Source: Ewingella sp. CoE-038-23
GTDB lineage: Bacteria > Pseudomonadota > Gammaproteobacteria > Enterobacterales > Enterobacteriaceae
Reading direction: 5' to 3'
Assembly (NCBI RefSeq): GCF_040419245.1
Contig: NZ_JAZHOH010000001.1
Coordinates: forward strand, 1,364,001-1,428,000
Length of the DNA stretch: 64,000 nucleotides
Shown here piece after piece: positions 49,459 to 60,465 of this stretch; the first letter of the stretch is position 1, and every line of letters begins with the position of its first letter. The notes under the pieces were generated by a model. It ran no database searches, was not told the DNA's origin, and saw only the letters and a program-made list of their open reading frames with translations. A program made the translations under genes and the position numbers.

Positions 49459-50252
49459 ACGGCATCTCCTTGTTTTTTCTGATAAGCGGGGTGCCAGCGC
49501 AGCCAAACGCTCTCAAGCGAACGGGCCAGAATATCCGCCAGCTTGCCGAGAATGGCGTAGAGCACGATAGCCACCACCACCACGTCAGTTTGCAGGAATT
49601 CGCGGGCGTTCATCGCCAGATAACCAATCCCCGAATTGGCAGAAATGGTTTCGGCGACAATTAGCGTCAGCCACATAAAGCCCAGCGCAAAGCGCACGCC
49701 GACCATGATTGACGGCAGCGCGCCCGGCAGGACTACCTGCATAAACAGCGGCAAACCGGACAGGCCGTAGCTGCGCGCCATCTCCAGCAAACCGCGATCG
49801 ATATTGCGGATGCCGTGGTAGGTGTTGAGGTAAATAGGGAACAGGGTGCCGAGCGCCACCAGGAAAATCTTGGCGGTTTCGTCGATGCCGAACCATAAGA
49901 TCACCAGTGGGATCAGCGCCAGATGCGGAATGTTACGCAGCATCTGCAAGGAGCTGTCGAGCAGGCGTTCACCCCAGCGCGACAGGCCGGTGATAAAGCC
50001 CAGCAGCAGCCCCAGACTGCCACCAATCACAAAGCCAATCAGGGCGCGATAAGTACTGATTTTCAGGTTTTGCCACAGGTCGCCGCTTTTGGCTAATGTC
50101 CAGAATGCTTCGATAACCGCGCTCGGGGCAGGCAAAATGCGGTCTGACAGCCATCCGGCTTCAACCGCCAGTTGCCACCCGCCAATCAGCGCTACCGGAA
50201 CAATCCACGGCAAAATCCGGTCCAGCCAGCGATGTGAGGTTTTGCTATGCAT
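49455..50252 (-). CDS. ssuC: Aliphatic sulfonate ABC transporter permease
   Basis: The 265-residue inner-membrane permease of the SsuABC importer, with about six helices. The EAA-like loop that contacts SsuB is visible as [27 protein letters not shown] (split here; about 153-179). Length is close to E. coli SsuC (263). ssuD ends 11 bases upstream, and ssuB overlaps its end by four bases. Confidence 0.95.
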   Translation of the reverse strand: MHSKTSHRWLDRILPWIVPVALIGGWQLAVEAGWLSDRILPAPSAVIEAFWTLAKSGDLWQNLKISTYRALIGFVIGGSLGLLLGFITGLSRWGERLLDSSLQMLRNIPHLALIPLVILWFGIDETAKIFLVALGTLFPIYLNTYHGIRNIDRGLLEMARSYGLSGLPLFMQVVLPGALPSIMVGVRFALGFMWLTLIVAETISANSGIGYLAMNAREFLQTDVVVVAIVLYAILGKLADILARSLESVWLRWHPAYQKKQGDAV

Positions 50253-50263
50253 GCTGATGTTCC

Positions 50264-51418
50264 TTACTGCTCGGCCGAAGCGTGTTTTGGCGCGAAGTCA
50301 TGGGCCACCAGTTCGCCGCGGGCCTCAATGGCGCGTTTTACCGTGCTGTCCTGATCCTGTTTCGCCAGATCCAGATGCGGGAACAGCAACTCGCTGACGC
50401 GATAGGCTTCTTCGAGATGCGGGTAGCCGGAGAAGATAAAGGTGTCGATGCCTAAATCGGCGTACTCCTGCATGCGGGCGGCGACGGTTGGGCCATCGCC
50501 CACCAGCGCCGTGCCCGCGCCGGAGCGTACCAGCCCCACGCCGGCCCACAGATTCGGGCTGATTTCCAGTTTGTTGCGGTCACCGCCGTGCAGCGCCGCC
50601 ATGCGATGCTGGCCCACGGAGTCAGTGCGCGCGAAGGCGGCCTGCGCTTTCTTGATGGTTTCATCGTCAAGATTGGCAATCAGGCGATCCGCCGCCTGCC
50701 ACGCCTCTTCGGTGGTTTCGCGCACGATGACGTGCAGGCGAATGCCGAAGCGAATGGTACGCCCTTGAGCGGCGGCCTTGGCGCGTACTTGCTCGATTTT
50801 CTCTTTCACTAAGTGCGGGGGTTCGCCCCAGGTGAGGTACAGCTCAACCTGCTCGGCGGCCAGGTCTTGCGCTTCATCCGAAGAGCCACCGAAATAGAGC
50901 GGCGGGCGCGGGAACTGCACCGGCGGCTGCATCAGGCTGGCCCCTTTAACGTGAATGTGCTTGCCTTGGTAATCGACGGTTTCACCTTCCAGCACGCGTC
51001 GCCAGATGCGAGTGAACTCGGCCGCTGATTCATAACGCTCTTTATGGCTGAGGTGTAAACCTTCGGCTGCCAACTCGGCCGGGTCGCCACCGGTAACCAG
51101 ATTAAACAGCGCGCGGCCGCCGGACAGCCTGTCGAGCGTCGCCGCCTGACGCGCCGCAAGGGTCGGGGAGATAATCCCCGGGCGCAGCGCCACCAGAAAC
51201 TTTAGCTTTTGCGTCACGGTGATAAGCGAGGCGGCTACCAGCCAGGAGTCTTCACACGAACGGCCGGTTGGCAGCAACACGCCGCCGAAGCCCAGACGGT
51301 CAGCCGCCTGCGCCACTTGTTGCAGATAGCCGTGGTCAACGGTGCGGGCATCTTTGTCGGTGCCCAAATAACGACCGTCTCCGTGGGTCGGTAAAAACCA
51401 GAAAACGTTCAGACTCAT
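50264..51418 (-). CDS. ssuD: FMNH2-dependent alkanesulfonate monooxygenase
   Basis: A 384-residue TIM-barrel flavin monooxygenase of the bacterial luciferase family. With FMNH2 from SsuE it splits alkanesulfonates to an aldehyde and sulfite, releasing sulfur for growth. It starts [19 protein letters not shown] and contains [14 protein letters not shown] and [17 protein letters not shown], typical of SsuD; the mobile loop near [13 protein letters not shown] (about 291-303) is present. GAGGAG precedes the ATG. It is third in the operon. Confidence 0.97.
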   Translation of the reverse strand: MSLNVFWFLPTHGDGRYLGTDKDARTVDHGYLQQVAQAADRLGFGGVLLPTGRSCEDSWLVAASLITVTQKLKFLVALRPGIISPTLAARQAATLDRLSGGRALFNLVTGGDPAELAAEGLHLSHKERYESAAEFTRIWRRVLEGETVDYQGKHIHVKGASLMQPPVQFPRPPLYFGGSSDEAQDLAAEQVELYLTWGEPPHLVKEKIEQVRAKAAAQGRTIRFGIRLHVIVRETTEEAWQAADRLIANLDDETIKKAQAAFARTDSVGQHRMAALHGGDRNKLEISPNLWAGVGLVRSGAGTALVGDGPTVAARMQEYADLGIDTFIFSGYPHLEEAYRVSELLFPHLDLAKQDQDSTVKRAIEARGELVAHDFAPKHASAEQ

Positions 51419-51480
51419 GTGATTTACTCCTCTCTGATCGCCGCCCTTGCTTGGGAGGGCGGCTGTTTTATTCTGCTAAT

Positions 51481-52455
51481 TTAGTGAGTGGCGGCGTCGC
51501 GCCAGATTCGGTCTTTGATCTCGACGTGCTTAGGTAAAATCTTGTTTTGATAGAACAGGTCAGACGTGGCCTGCTGGGCTTTCTCGGTACGCGCATCCAC
51601 CGGGGTGATGGGGGAATCAGGTAAGTGATCCAGATAGCTGGCAATCACGTTTTCCGGTAATCCCATGGCCTTGGAAAGCAGCTGAATGCTCTGCGCCCTG
51701 TCGGTTTTCACCAGCGCGTTGGCCTGCGTTAACACGGCTAACACTTGATGAATAAACTGCGGGTTAGCCTCGGTATATTGCTTCGGTGCCAGATAGAAGG
51801 AGCCGGTTTGGTTGAGCGTACTGCCGTCGATCAGCACGCGAACGTTGCCTTGCAGCTTGGCCGCGGAGTAGTACGGATCCCAAATCGCCCAGGCATCGAC
51901 GTCGTGTTGCTGGAAGGCGGCGCGGGCATCGGCCGGCGTGAGATACACCGGTTTGATGTCAGTGAACTTCAGCCCCGCCTGTTGCAGCGCGCGCAGCAGC
52001 AGATTGTGCGAGCTGGAACCTTTTTGGAAGGCGACTTTGCGTCCTTTCAGCTCGGCAACGCTTTTAATCGGGCTGTTGCTGTCGACCAGAATCACCTCAG
52101 CCTGCGGTTTTGGCGGCTCTTGCCCGACATACAGCAAATCGGCCCCGGCGGCTTGAGCAAACAGCGGCGGCAGGTCGCCGGTTCCACCCAAATCAATGCT
52201 GCCGACGTTCAGTGCTTCCAGGATTTGCGGACCTGCGGGGAATTCAATCCAGCTGATTTTGGTATGCGGAAAACGCTTCTCTAATAACTGATGCGATTTC
52301 GCCAGCACCAGGCCAACAGAGCCTTTTTGGTAAGCAATGCGGAAGGTCGCCGGATCTTTCTCTGGCGAGTTGGCGGCCTGCGCGCCGAAGGCCATGGCGG
52401 CCATTAGCCCGGCAATCAGCGGCAGGCGTCGCAATAAAGAATAGGGGGATGGCAT
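51481..52455 (-). CDS. ssuA: Aliphatic sulfonate-binding protein
   Basis: The 324-residue periplasmic substrate-binding protein of the sulfonate importer. A signal peptide (MPSPYSLLRRLPLIAGLMAA, cleaved after about AQA, residue 27) precedes the mature FRIAYQKGSVGLVLAK domain. VLILDGSTLNQTG-like segments and DPYYSAAKLQGN follow the SsuA pattern. The ATG at 52455 has AGGAG seven bases upstream; the frame extending further into ssuE is not used. It lies 22 bases after ssuE. Confidence 0.95.
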   Translation of the reverse strand: MPSPYSLLRRLPLIAGLMAAMAFGAQAANSPEKDPATFRIAYQKGSVGLVLAKSHQLLEKRFPHTKISWIEFPAGPQILEALNVGSIDLGGTGDLPPLFAQAAGADLLYVGQEPPKPQAEVILVDSNSPIKSVAELKGRKVAFQKGSSSHNLLLRALQQAGLKFTDIKPVYLTPADARAAFQQHDVDAWAIWDPYYSAAKLQGNVRVLIDGSTLNQTGSFYLAPKQYTEANPQFIHQVLAVLTQANALVKTDRAQSIQLLSKAMGLPENVIASYLDHLPDSPITPVDARTEKAQQATSDLFYQNKILPKHVEIKDRIWRDAATH

Positions 52456-52477
52456 CAGCAAACTCCTGTTAGTACAG

Positions 52478-53059
52478 TCAGACGCCAATACTCGCCGCAG
52501 AGGTCTGAGTGGCAGAGTGCGGGATTGGGCGGCGGCGACTGAGCGCCAGATAGAAGTTTTCCAGCGACTCTTCGAGGCGCTCATTCAGCGCGGGTTGCAG
52601 CGTAGCCGGGAAGGTCTGGTAGTCAGTGATCAGGCTGTCGTCGGCGAACACGCCTTGCAGCACTTCCTGCGCTTTTAGCGAAGCCAAAACCGGTTTCAGG
52701 GCGTAATCCACCGCCAGCATGTGGCCGATCGAGCCTGCCGTGGCCAGAGGCAGCACCACTTTATGGTCCAGCGCGCGCTCCGGCAGCAGGTCCAGCAGGG
52801 TTTTCAAGGCTCCGGAGAAAGAGGCTTTATAGACCGGCGTGGCGACAATCAGGCCATCCGCGTCGGCGAGTTGTGCGATGAGCTTTTTCAACTGCGGGCT
52901 GCCGAAGTTGGCGAACAGCAGATCGTCTGCATTGAAGTCCTGCAAACTGTAGGAAATCACTTCAACGCCGCGAGAGGCCAACCAGCGGTGGCTCAGGGCC
53001 AGTAACGCCGATGAACGTGAAGGTTGTCTCGGGCTGCCTGCAAGGGATATAACGCGCAT
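52478..53059 (-). CDS. ssuE: NADPH-dependent FMN reductase SsuE
   Basis: A 193-residue flavodoxin-like reductase that supplies FMNH2 to SsuD. The FMN phosphate loop [12 protein letters not shown] (about 9-20) and the segment [21 protein letters not shown] (split here; about 70-90) are typical. The ATG at 53059 is preceded by AAGGAG; a GTG one codon upstream is possible. It is first in ssuEADCB. Expression is expected under sulfate limitation through Cbl and CysB, whose genes are not in the window. Confidence 0.95.
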   Translation of the reverse strand: MRVISLAGSPRQPSRSSALLALSHRWLASRGVEVISYSLQDFNADDLLFANFGSPQLKKLIAQLADADGLIVATPVYKASFSGALKTLLDLLPERALDHKVVLPLATAGSIGHMLAVDYALKPVLASLKAQEVLQGVFADDSLITDYQTFPATLQPALNERLEESLENFYLALSRRRPIPHSATQTSAASIGV

Positions 53060-53090
53060 CACTACTCCTTATAACCAAAAATTATAGATT

Positions 53091-53119
53091 CATCATTTTC
53101 TTTAACTTAGTGGTTTAAA
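53091..53119 (-). promoter_or_regulatory. ssu operon promoter
   Basis: On the minus strand TTTAAA (53119-53114), 17 bases, then a perfect TATAAT (53096-53091). It lies 30 bases before the ssuE ATG. Confidence 0.6.
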
Positions 53120-53154
53120 GCTAACAGGCGCGGGCGGGGGACTGGAAATCTAAA

Positions 53155-53176
53155 TTTTGACTATATATAGCCAAAA
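53155..53176. promoter_or_regulatory. 22-bp palindrome upstream of the ssu promoter
   Basis: A CTATATATAG core (53161-53170) is flanked by TTTTG on the left and CAAAA on the right with one mismatched pair. It is about 46 bases upstream of the ssu -35 centre-to-centre, a position suited to an activator. Confidence 0.5.
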
Positions 53177-53273
53177 ACCGGTTTAAGAGATGCTGCAAAG
53201 GTGACGTGAAGGTAACGAAGAGGTAAATAAAAGGGTATCGATTGCGCGGATAGGGAATTTTAGTAGTGAATCG

Positions 53274-53339
53274 TTTCCCTTTGCTCGGATGTTAGTCGAT
53301 AATACCGCCCCGTCTAGCCACGGGACCCCAGGAGTCTGC
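53274..53339 (+). promoter_or_regulatory. pyrD promoter and leader
   Basis: A -10 GATAAT (53297-53302) lies 38 bases before the ATG. The leader contains CCCGT (53309-53313) and ACGGG (53320-53324), which can pair just ahead of the AGGAG. In E. coli pyrD a leader hairpin coupled to start-site choice gives CTP-dependent control. A PurR-like sequence around 53266-53281 is too weak to call. Confidence 0.45.
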
Positions 53340-54350
53340 ATGTATTACCCACTTGTCAGGAAAGCACTGTTTAAGCTCGACCCAGAGCACGCGCATGAAT
53401 TAACTTTCCGCCAACTGAGCCGCCTTTCAGGTTCACCTTTTGAATTCCTTATTCGCCAATCTGTGCCAACCAAACCGGTTAGCTGCATGGGGCTTTCATT
53501 TAAAAACCCGTTAGGCCTTGCCGCCGGGCTGGATAAAAACGGCGAATGCATTGATGCCTTCGGCGCGATGGGCTTTGGTTTTGTCGAAGTGGGGACGGTG
53601 ACGCCACGTGCGCAGGCAGGTAATGACAAGCCGCGCTTATTCCGCGTCGTTGAAGCCGAGGGGCTTATCAACCGCATGGGCTTTAATAATCTGGGCGTGG
53701 ATAATCTGGTCAATAATGTAAAGCGTTCACACTTTGGTGGAATTCTCGGCATCAATATTGGCAAGAATAAAGACACGCCGGTGGAAAATGGTAAAGACGA
53801 TTATCTGACCTGTATGGAGAAGGTGTATCCATATGCGGGCTATATCGCGGTCAATATTTCCTCGCCAAATACCCCCGGATTGCGTTCACTTCAGTATGGC
53901 GAAGCGTTGGATGATTTACTGGCAGCGATTAAAAATAAGCAGCTGGAACTTCAGCAGCGCCATCAAAAATATGTTCCCGTGGCGGTTAAGATCGCGCCGG
54001 ATCTTTCAGAAGAAGAATTGATCCAAATAGCCGACAGTTTGGTTCGCCATAATATGGATGGGGTGATCGCCACAAATACCACCCTCGACCGTAAATTGAT
54101 CCAGGGGCTTAATTATTGCGAGCAGGCGGGTGGATTAAGTGGCCGCCCGGTGCAGTTCCGCAGCACCGAAATCATCCGTATGCTGTCCAATGAACTTAAA
54201 GGACAGATGCCTATTATTGGCGTGGGTGGAATAGACTCCTTAACCTCAGCGCGTGAAAAAATGGCGGCGGGTGCTTCATTAATACAAATATATTCCGGGT
54301 TTATCTATCACGGACCACGTTTGATTAAAGATATTGTTACCCATATCTAA
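53340..54350 (+). CDS. pyrD: Dihydroorotate dehydrogenase (quinone), class 2
   Basis: A 336-residue FMN enzyme at the inner membrane that oxidises dihydroorotate to orotate with quinone as acceptor, the fourth step of pyrimidine synthesis. The N-terminal helices ([20 protein letters not shown]) are the class 2 membrane and quinone-binding extension. [13 protein letters not shown] (about 61-73) and the FMN site [12 protein letters not shown] (about 171-182) with catalytic Ser are present, and VGGIDS binds phosphate. The ATG at 53340 matches E. coli PyrD in start and length. Confidence 0.98.
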   Translation: MYYPLVRKALFKLDPEHAHELTFRQLSRLSGSPFEFLIRQSVPTKPVSCMGLSFKNPLGLAAGLDKNGECIDAFGAMGFGFVEVGTVTPRAQAGNDKPRLFRVVEAEGLINRMGFNNLGVDNLVNNVKRSHFGGILGINIGKNKDTPVENGKDDYLTCMEKVYPYAGYIAVNISSPNTPGLRSLQYGEALDDLLAAIKNKQLELQQRHQKYVPVAVKIAPDLSEEELIQIADSLVRHNMDGVIATNTTLDRKLIQGLNYCEQAGGLSGRPVQFRSTEIIRMLSNELKGQMPIIGVGGIDSLTSAREKMAAGASLIQIYSGFIYHGPRLIKDIVTHI

Positions 54351-54370
54351 TATTTTTTCATATCTCAGGC

Positions 54371-54398
54371 AGCCGGGGGTTTATTTATTAACCCGGCT
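54371..54398 (+). terminator. pyrD terminator-like hairpin
   Basis: AGCCGG and CCGGCT arms with inner GGTT/AACC pairs around TATTTATT; weak T-run after (CGTCTATATTTT). Confidence 0.6.
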
Positions 54399-54550
54399 CG
54401 TCTATATTTTGTCCACTGGCCTGAATTAAGGTCAGCGATAGCTCAAGATTTGTCTGATTTAACCTCTCTACTAAAAAGCCTAATCTGCTTAACTGTCTTT
54501 CTTAATAGCGAGTGATCGGATTGTGGGTTCGGAGCAAACAGGATAACGAA

Positions 54551-55099
54551 ATGAAAATCAAACCAGATGATAATTGGCGTTGGTATTTTGATGCTGAGCA
54601 TGACCGGCTCATGTTGGATTTAGCTAATGGCATGATTTTCCGTTCGCGCTTTCCGGCAAAAATGTTAACGCCAGATGCATTTGGTGACGCCTCATTTTGT
54701 GTCGATGATGCCGCCTTATATTTCGATTATGAAGAGCACTGCAAGGCGATTAAATTAGCCAATGAGCAGCGCGCTGAATTAGTGTTAAACGCACTAGTAG
54801 CCTTCCGCTTCCTCAAACCTTTAATGCCGAAAAGCTGGCACTTCACCCAACAGTCCCGTCCTTTCCAGCCCGATAACGGCCAGATAGCGCAAGTGCAGGT
54901 GATGGAGAGCGGCGAGCAGGCAACGCTGCTGGTGGTGGAGTCTGGAGATAACGCCAGCCTGTGCCTGTTGGCGCAAGAGCGTTTGACCTTGGCAGGGCGC
55001 GGCATGGTGCTCGGCGACGCGATTAAGATTATGCATGACCGCCTGATGCCCGCGCCGGTGCGCGCTGATAATCGCCAGCTTTACGATCAGGCGGTGTGA
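54551..55099 (+). CDS. zapC: Cell division protein ZapC
   Basis: A 182-residue cytoplasmic FtsZ-binding protein that promotes bundling of FtsZ filaments at the division ring. The N-terminus [19 protein letters not shown] and [15 protein letters not shown] closely follow E. coli ZapC (180). AGGA precedes the ATG at 54551; 13 upstream in-frame codons are not used. It lies between pyrD and the convergent ycbX in the E. coli order. Confidence 0.93.
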   Translation: MKIKPDDNWRWYFDAEHDRLMLDLANGMIFRSRFPAKMLTPDAFGDASFCVDDAALYFDYEEHCKAIKLANEQRAELVLNALVAFRFLKPLMPKSWHFTQQSRPFQPDNGQIAQVQVMESGEQATLLVVESGDNASLCLLAQERLTLAGRGMVLGDAIKIMHDRLMPAPVRADNRQLYDQAV

Positions 55100-55119
55100 T
55101 TTCCGCCTGATTGTTTGTT
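55086..55119 (+). terminator. zapC terminator overlapping its stop codon
   Basis: ATCAGGCGG (55086-55094) pairs with CCGCCTGAT (55103-55111), followed by TGTTTGTT. The left arm is inside the zapC coding sequence. Confidence 0.75.
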
Positions 55120-55135
55120 CGATTGATTGTCTTAA

Positions 55136-56239
55136 TTAGCCCAAAACGATATTCGAACTCGGTATACAGCTACAGGCTAACACCGTCCCATCTTTACCAA
55201 TTGCGCTGGCTTTCAACGGGGAAACGTCGCCCGACTCTAGCGTCATTCTGCAAGCGCCACAAATCCCCGCACGGCATGAATAGGGAATACGCAACCCCTG
55301 CATCTCTAATTGCTCGAGCAAAATCTGCTGGTTGTTGCCAGTAAACGTCGTGCCCTGATAATTAATTTCCAACGTTTTACTTTCATTCTTAGGCGCAGCC
55401 ACGCTTTCAATCACTTCACCCGCAGAATAGGGGCGCGGCGGCTTAGTCGCCAGCACCTGAATGCTGTCGCCCACGCGGATCATGCCGGTGTTACGGGCGA
55501 TCATGTTTTGGCCGAAGTCGACGTCGCCGTTCTCTGCCGTGCGATAGCCCTGCAAGGTCTTCAGCGGCTCGCCGCGCGGATGCTTACGCCCGCGCTCGGT
55601 GCTCACTGTGGTTAAAACGCAGCGACTGCATGGCTTCACCAAGTCAAAGATCACTTCGCCTATGCGAATAGTCTGCCAGGTGTCTTCGGCATAGGCCTCA
55701 GCGCCGCTGACCACTAAGTTGGGGCGGAACTGCTCTAGCTTGACGCCGCTCGGACAGCGATTTTGCAGATCGCGCATCGAGGCTTCATTCATTAATAGAT
55801 AAGGGAAGCCGTCGGCGAAGGAGAGGGGGACTTCGGCGTGTTTTTTCACCCGGCGGGTCAGTTCTTCGCCCACCCAGCGCAGCTGCACGTCGCGTTTTAA
55901 ATAGCCGCTCAGCCACTGATTGACAGCTTCGGGGGCAATAACGGCGGTGAAATGGTTGCCCCACACCTCGGTGGGGTGGCCCTGGCCGCTGAAATCACGA
56001 AAACGTACGCAGAGGGTATCGCCATCCGGGCTGGTGATCATCAGACCGTCGGGTAATAAAGAAGGGGTGAACTGAACCAGCTGAGGATATTGTCGGGCAG
56101 TAATAAAAGTGCCTTGTGGGTCAGTCAACATGAAAAGCCGGTCAAATGCCAGACCACTGGCCGTCACCTGCGCGTGCGACAGCTGTAACCAACGCATTGA
56201 TTTAACAGGGTGTATAAAAAGGCGTGAAAGGGTAGCCAC
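55136..56239 (-). CDS. ycbX: MOSC and 2Fe-2S ferredoxin domain protein YcbX
   Basis: A 367-residue molybdenum-cofactor enzyme. An N-terminal beta-barrel domain ([17 protein letters not shown]) and a MOSC domain with the conserved cysteine in [12 protein letters not shown] (about 206-217) bind the cofactor. A C-terminal plant-type 2Fe-2S domain has [13 protein letters not shown] and VLACSC. E. coli YcbX reduces N-hydroxylated base analogues such as 6-N-hydroxylaminopurine. Length is close to E. coli (369). It is convergent with zapC and divergent from rlmL. Confidence 0.94.
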   Translation of the reverse strand: MATLSRLFIHPVKSMRWLQLSHAQVTASGLAFDRLFMLTDPQGTFITARQYPQLVQFTPSLLPDGLMITSPDGDTLCVRFRDFSGQGHPTEVWGNHFTAVIAPEAVNQWLSGYLKRDVQLRWVGEELTRRVKKHAEVPLSFADGFPYLLMNEASMRDLQNRCPSGVKLEQFRPNLVVSGAEAYAEDTWQTIRIGEVIFDLVKPCSRCVLTTVSTERGRKHPRGEPLKTLQGYRTAENGDVDFGQNMIARNTGMIRVGDSIQVLATKPPRPYSAGEVIESVAAPKNESKTLEINYQGTTFTGNNQQILLEQLEMQGLRIPYSCRAGICGACRMTLESGDVSPLKASAIGKDGTVLACSCIPSSNIVLG

Positions 56240-56293
56240 GGGATCGTGCCTCCTTTGATTTCGGTTATATTTTTTATGATGACCAGAGACTTT

Positions 56294-56321
56294 ATGACAA
56301 GCTGGCTGGATTAGCTATAAT
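56294..56321 (+). promoter_or_regulatory. rlmKL promoter
   Basis: ATGACA (56294-56299), 16 bases, and a perfect TATAAT (56316-56321), 34 bases before the rlmKL ATG. Confidence 0.65.
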
Positions 56322-56354
56322 GCGCAACTATTTTCTTTTTGGTGATATGTCGAT

Positions 56355-58475
56355 ATGAACTCTTTGTTTGCCAGCACGGCGCGTGGACTGGAAGAACTTT
56401 TAAAAAGCGAACTGGAAACGCTGGGTGCGCAAGCCTGCAAAGTTGTGCAGGGAGGGGTGCATTTTGAAGGTGACGATCGCCTGCTGTACCAAAGTTTGCT
56501 TTGGAGCCGTCTGGCTTCGCGTATTCTTTTGCCTCTGAATGAATTTAAAGTCCACAGTGACTTAGACCTTTATCTAGGTGTGATGGCAATCGACTGGCCG
56601 GAAATTTTCGGCGTCGATAAAACCTTCGCAGTGCATTTTAGCGGGCTGAACGATGAGATCCGTAACAGCCAATACGGCGCGTTGAAAGTGAAAGACGCCA
56701 TCGTTGACAGCTTCACCCGCAAAATTGACCAGCGTCCGAACGTGGCGAAGCAGCAGCCAGACATCCGCGTTAACGTATTTTTGCAGCGCGACACTGCCAG
56801 CGTTGCTCTGGATTTGAGCGGCGAAGGCTTGCACCAGCGCGGCTACCGCGATCTGGCGGGACAGGCTCCGCTGAAAGAGAGCCTGGCGGCGGCCATTGTG
56901 ATGCGTTCTGGCTGGCAAGCCGGCACGCCGATGATCGATCCAATGTGTGGTTCAGGCACTTTGCTGATTGAAGCGGCGATGATCGCCGCCGATCGCGCGC
57001 CGGGCCTGCATCGCCAACACTGGGGCTTTACCGCCTGGAACAAGTTTGATGCCGAGCTGTGGCGTGAACTGATCGCCGAGGCGCAGGTGCGTACGCGCCG
57101 CGCGGTGCAGGAAACCACTTCTCGCTTCTTCGGCTCTGATATTGACCGTCGTGTGATTGAAATGGCCCGTGCCAACGCCCGTCGCGCCGGGGTTTCTGAG
57201 CTGATTAGCTTTGATGCCAAAGAAGTGGGCAAGTTGACTAACCCACTGCCAGAAGGCCCGGTCGGCACGGTTATCAGCAACCCGCCGTACGGCGAGCGTC
57301 TGGAAAGCGAACCCGCGCTGATTGCCTTGCATAACCTGCTGGGCCGCATCATGAAGACGCAGTTTGGTGGCTGGCAGTTGTCGCTATTCAGCGCCTCGCC
57401 GGAGCTTCTGAGCTGCCTGCAACTGCGCGCCGATCGCCAATTTAAGGCGAAAAACGGCCCATTGGAATGCGTGCAGAAAAACTACCAATTGGCTGAGAAC
57501 CCGGCCGGGGCTGCTGGCGCGCAAATTGCGGAAGACTTTGCCAACCGCCTGCGCAAAAACGTGAAAAAGCTGGAGAAGTGGGCCAAGCAGCAGGGCATCG
57601 AATGCTATCGTCTGTATGACGCCGACCTGCCAGATTACAACGTGGCGGTTGACCGCTACGGCAGCAAAATCGTGGTGCAGGAGTATGCGCCGCCGAAAAC
57701 CGTGGATGCGCAAAAGGCCCGCCAGCGTCTGTTCGACGTGATTAACGCCACGCTCTCGGTGCTGGATATCTCCTCCAGCCAGCTGATCCTGAAGACGCGT
57801 GAGCGCCAGAAGGGCAAAAATCAGTATGAGAAACTGGCCCAAAAAGGCGAATTCCTGCTGGTGGAAGAGTATAACGCCAAGCTGTGGGTGAACCTGACCG
57901 ACTATCTGGACACCGGCCTGTTCCTTGATCACCGCATTGCGCGTAAAATGCTGGGTGAAATGAGCAATGGTAAAGACTTCCTCAACCTGTTTGCTTATAC
58001 CGGCACGGCGAGCGTGCACGCGGGTCTGGGCGGCGCGCGCAGCACCACCACGGTAGATATGTCGCGTACTTATCTCGAATGGGCAGAGAAGAACCTGCGG
58101 GCTAACGGCTTAACCGGGCGCCAGCATCGCCTGATTCAGGCTGACTGCCTCTCTTATTTGGGCATGTGTGATGAGCAGTTCGACGTGATCTTCATTGATC
58201 CGCCGACTTTCTCAAACTCCAAACGCATGGCCGACAGTTTCGACGTTCAGCGCGATCATCTGGCATTAATGAAAGATTTGAAGCGTATTTTACGTCGCAA
58301 CGGTACCATCATGTTCTCCAACAACAAGCGCGGTTTCCAGATGGATCTCGACGGGCTGAGCAAACTCGGTCTGAGCGCAAAAGAGATCACCAGCCAAACC
58401 CTGTCGCAGGATTTCGCCCGTAATCGTCAAATTCATAACTGCTGGCTGCTGTCCCACGCCGGCGAGGAAAAATAA
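56355..58475 (+). CDS. rlmL: Bifunctional 23S rRNA methyltransferase RlmKL
   Basis: A 706-residue fusion of two methyltransferases. The N-terminal half (THUMP domain about 45-155, then a SAM domain with [11 protein letters not shown] and NPPYGERL) is RlmL, which makes m2G2445. The C-terminal half ([26 protein letters not shown]) is RlmK, which makes m7G2069. Length is close to E. coli RlmKL (702). uup starts five bases after its stop, so they are likely co-transcribed. Confidence 0.97.
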   Translation: MNSLFASTARGLEELLKSELETLGAQACKVVQGGVHFEGDDRLLYQSLLWSRLASRILLPLNEFKVHSDLDLYLGVMAIDWPEIFGVDKTFAVHFSGLNDEIRNSQYGALKVKDAIVDSFTRKIDQRPNVAKQQPDIRVNVFLQRDTASVALDLSGEGLHQRGYRDLAGQAPLKESLAAAIVMRSGWQAGTPMIDPMCGSGTLLIEAAMIAADRAPGLHRQHWGFTAWNKFDAELWRELIAEAQVRTRRAVQETTSRFFGSDIDRRVIEMARANARRAGVSELISFDAKEVGKLTNPLPEGPVGTVISNPPYGERLESEPALIALHNLLGRIMKTQFGGWQLSLFSASPELLSCLQLRADRQFKAKNGPLECVQKNYQLAENPAGAAGAQIAEDFANRLRKNVKKLEKWAKQQGIECYRLYDADLPDYNVAVDRYGSKIVVQEYAPPKTVDAQKARQRLFDVINATLSVLDISSSQLILKTRERQKGKNQYEKLAQKGEFLLVEEYNAKLWVNLTDYLDTGLFLDHRIARKMLGEMSNGKDFLNLFAYTGTASVHAGLGGARSTTTVDMSRTYLEWAEKNLRANGLTGRQHRLIQADCLSYLGMCDEQFDVIFIDPPTFSNSKRMADSFDVQRDHLALMKDLKRILRRNGTIMFSNNKRGFQMDLDGLSKLGLSAKEITSQTLSQDFARNRQIHNCWLLSHAGEEK

Positions 58476-58480
58476 AGTTT

Positions 58481-60385
58481 ATGTCGTTAATTAGTATGTC
58501 AGGTGCCTGGCTGTCATTCAGTGACTCGCCGCTGTTGGATAACACCGAATTACACATCGAGCCAAACGAGCGCGTGTGTCTGGTAGGCCGTAACGGTGCC
58601 GGTAAATCGACGCTGATGAAAATCATCAACCGCGAAGTGCCGCTGGACGATGGCCGCATTGTTTACGAGCAAGATTTGATCGTGGCGCGTCTGCAACAGG
58701 ACCCGCCGCGTAACGTGGAAGGTACGGTTTTCGACTTCGTATCAGAAGGCGTTTCCGAGCAGGCTGAACACCTGAAAGCCTACCACGCGATTTCTCATCT
58801 GGTGGAGTCCGACCCGAGCGAGAAAAACATGAACAAACTGTCCCAGGTGATGGAAATTCTTGACCATCAGGGCCTGTGGCAGCTCGATAGCCGTATCAAC
58901 GAAGTGCTGTTGCAACTGGGTTTAGACGCCGACACCGAGCTGAAATCGCTCTCCGGCGGCTGGCTGCGTAAAGCCGCTCTGGGCCGCGCGCTGGTGAGTT
59001 CTCCGCAGGTTTTACTGCTGGACGAACCGACCAACCACTTGGACATTGAAAGTATTAGCTGGCTGGAAGATTTCCTGAAGGAGTTCCAGGGCAGCATTAT
59101 CTTCATCTCCCACGACCGTTCATTTATCCGCAATATGGCTACCCGTATTGTCGATTTGGACCGTGGCAAGCTGGTTTCTTACCCCGGCAATTACGAAGCT
59201 TATCTGCTGGCGAAAGAAGAAGCGCTGCGCGTGGAAGAGCTGCAAAACGCCGAGTTCGACAAAAAACTGGCGCAGGAAGAAGTGTGGATCCGCCAAGGTA
59301 TCAAGGCGCGCCGCACCCGTAACGAAGGCCGCGTTCGCGCACTGAAAGCCTTGCGTCGCGAGCGCTCCGAGCGCCGCGAAGTGATGGGCACGGCGAAAAT
59401 GCAGGTGGAAGAGGCGACTCGCTCCGGCAAAATCGTCTTCGAAATGGAAGATGTCAGCTACGCCATCTCCGGCAAACAGCTGGTCAGCCATTTCTCCGCG
59501 CAGGTGCAGCGTGGCGACAAAATCGCGCTGGTTGGCCCGAACGGCTGTGGTAAAACCACCTTGCTGAAACTGATGTTGAGCCAGCTGCAGGCCGACAGCG
59601 GCCGCGTTCACTGCGGCACCAAGCTGGAAGTGGCTTACTTCGACCAGCACCGCGCCGAGTTAGATCCAGAGCGCACCGTGATGGACAACCTTGCTGAAGG
59701 TAAGCAAGAGGTAATGGTCAATGGCCGTTCTCGTCACGTGTTGGGTTATTTGCAGGACTTCCTGTTCCACCCGAAACGCGCGATGACGCCAGTCAAAGCC
59801 CTGTCCGGTGGTGAGCGTAACCGCCTACTGTTGGCGAAACTGTTCCTGCGTCCAAGCAACCTGTTAATTCTCGATGAACCGACCAACGACCTGGATGTGG
59901 AAACCCTCGAGCTACTGGAAGAGATGATCGACAACTATCAGGGCACCGTGATGCTAGTAAGCCACGACCGTGAATTTGTTGATAACTCAGCCACTGAATG
60001 CTGGATTTATGAAGGCGACGGCGTGATCAACAGCTATGTTGGCGGCTACCATGACGCACAGCATCAGCGCCGCAACCAGAAGCCTATTCGTCAGGTTGCA
60101 GCCACTGAAACGAAAGCTGCACCGCAGCCGAAGACAGAACCTGCTAAACGCACGGCGAATAAGCTCAGCTATAATCAGCAGCGCGAGCTAGAACTTTTGC
60201 CGCAACAAATCAGCGACTTTGAAGTTCGCATTGCTGGTTTACAAGAGCAGATGAGTGATGCCAACTTCTTCACTCGTCCGCATGACGAAACGCAGCAGGT
60301 GCTGAACGCACTGGCTGCGGCAGAACAGGAATTAGAGCAGGCTTTTGAACGTTGGGAAGCGCTGGAAGCGCAGAAAAACGGCTAA
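58481..60385 (+). CDS. uup: ABC-F family ATPase Uup
   Basis: A 634-residue soluble ABC-F protein with two ATPase domains and no membrane region. Walker A motifs are GRNGAGKST (about 36-44) and GPNGCGKTT (about 352-360); signatures are LSGGWLRK and LSGGERNR, and both Walker B motifs end in DEPTN. The C-terminal domain (about 560-634) is a coiled coil that binds DNA in E. coli Uup. Loss of uup in E. coli raises precise excision of transposons and links to ribosome function. A terminator separates it from pqiA. Confidence 0.96.
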   Translation: MSLISMSGAWLSFSDSPLLDNTELHIEPNERVCLVGRNGAGKSTLMKIINREVPLDDGRIVYEQDLIVARLQQDPPRNVEGTVFDFVSEGVSEQAEHLKAYHAISHLVESDPSEKNMNKLSQVMEILDHQGLWQLDSRINEVLLQLGLDADTELKSLSGGWLRKAALGRALVSSPQVLLLDEPTNHLDIESISWLEDFLKEFQGSIIFISHDRSFIRNMATRIVDLDRGKLVSYPGNYEAYLLAKEEALRVEELQNAEFDKKLAQEEVWIRQGIKARRTRNEGRVRALKALRRERSERREVMGTAKMQVEEATRSGKIVFEMEDVSYAISGKQLVSHFSAQVQRGDKIALVGPNGCGKTTLLKLMLSQLQADSGRVHCGTKLEVAYFDQHRAELDPERTVMDNLAEGKQEVMVNGRSRHVLGYLQDFLFHPKRAMTPVKALSGGERNRLLLAKLFLRPSNLLILDEPTNDLDVETLELLEEMIDNYQGTVMLVSHDREFVDNSATECWIYEGDGVINSYVGGYHDAQHQRRNQKPIRQVAATETKAAPQPKTEPAKRTANKLSYNQQRELELLPQQISDFEVRIAGLQEQMSDANFFTRPHDETQQVLNALAAAEQELEQAFERWEALEAQKNG

Positions 60386-60395
60386 GTTTGCCCTC

Positions 60396-60438
60396 AGCTG
60401 TGCAGACGAGCAGGGAGCGCGTCGTCTGCACAGTTTTT
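60396..60438 (+). terminator. uup terminator upstream of pqiA
   Basis: CTGTGCAGACG (60398-60408) and CGTCTGCACAG (60423-60433), a perfect 11-bp stem, then TTTTT. It ends 28 bases before the pqiA start. Confidence 0.88.
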
Positions 60439-60465
60439 GCCCTTAGCGCACTTGAGGAGTTAACT

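Noticed and set aside
53266..53281. PurR box upstream of pyrD
   Set aside because: Only about 10 of 16 positions agree with the PurR consensus, too weak to list as a site.
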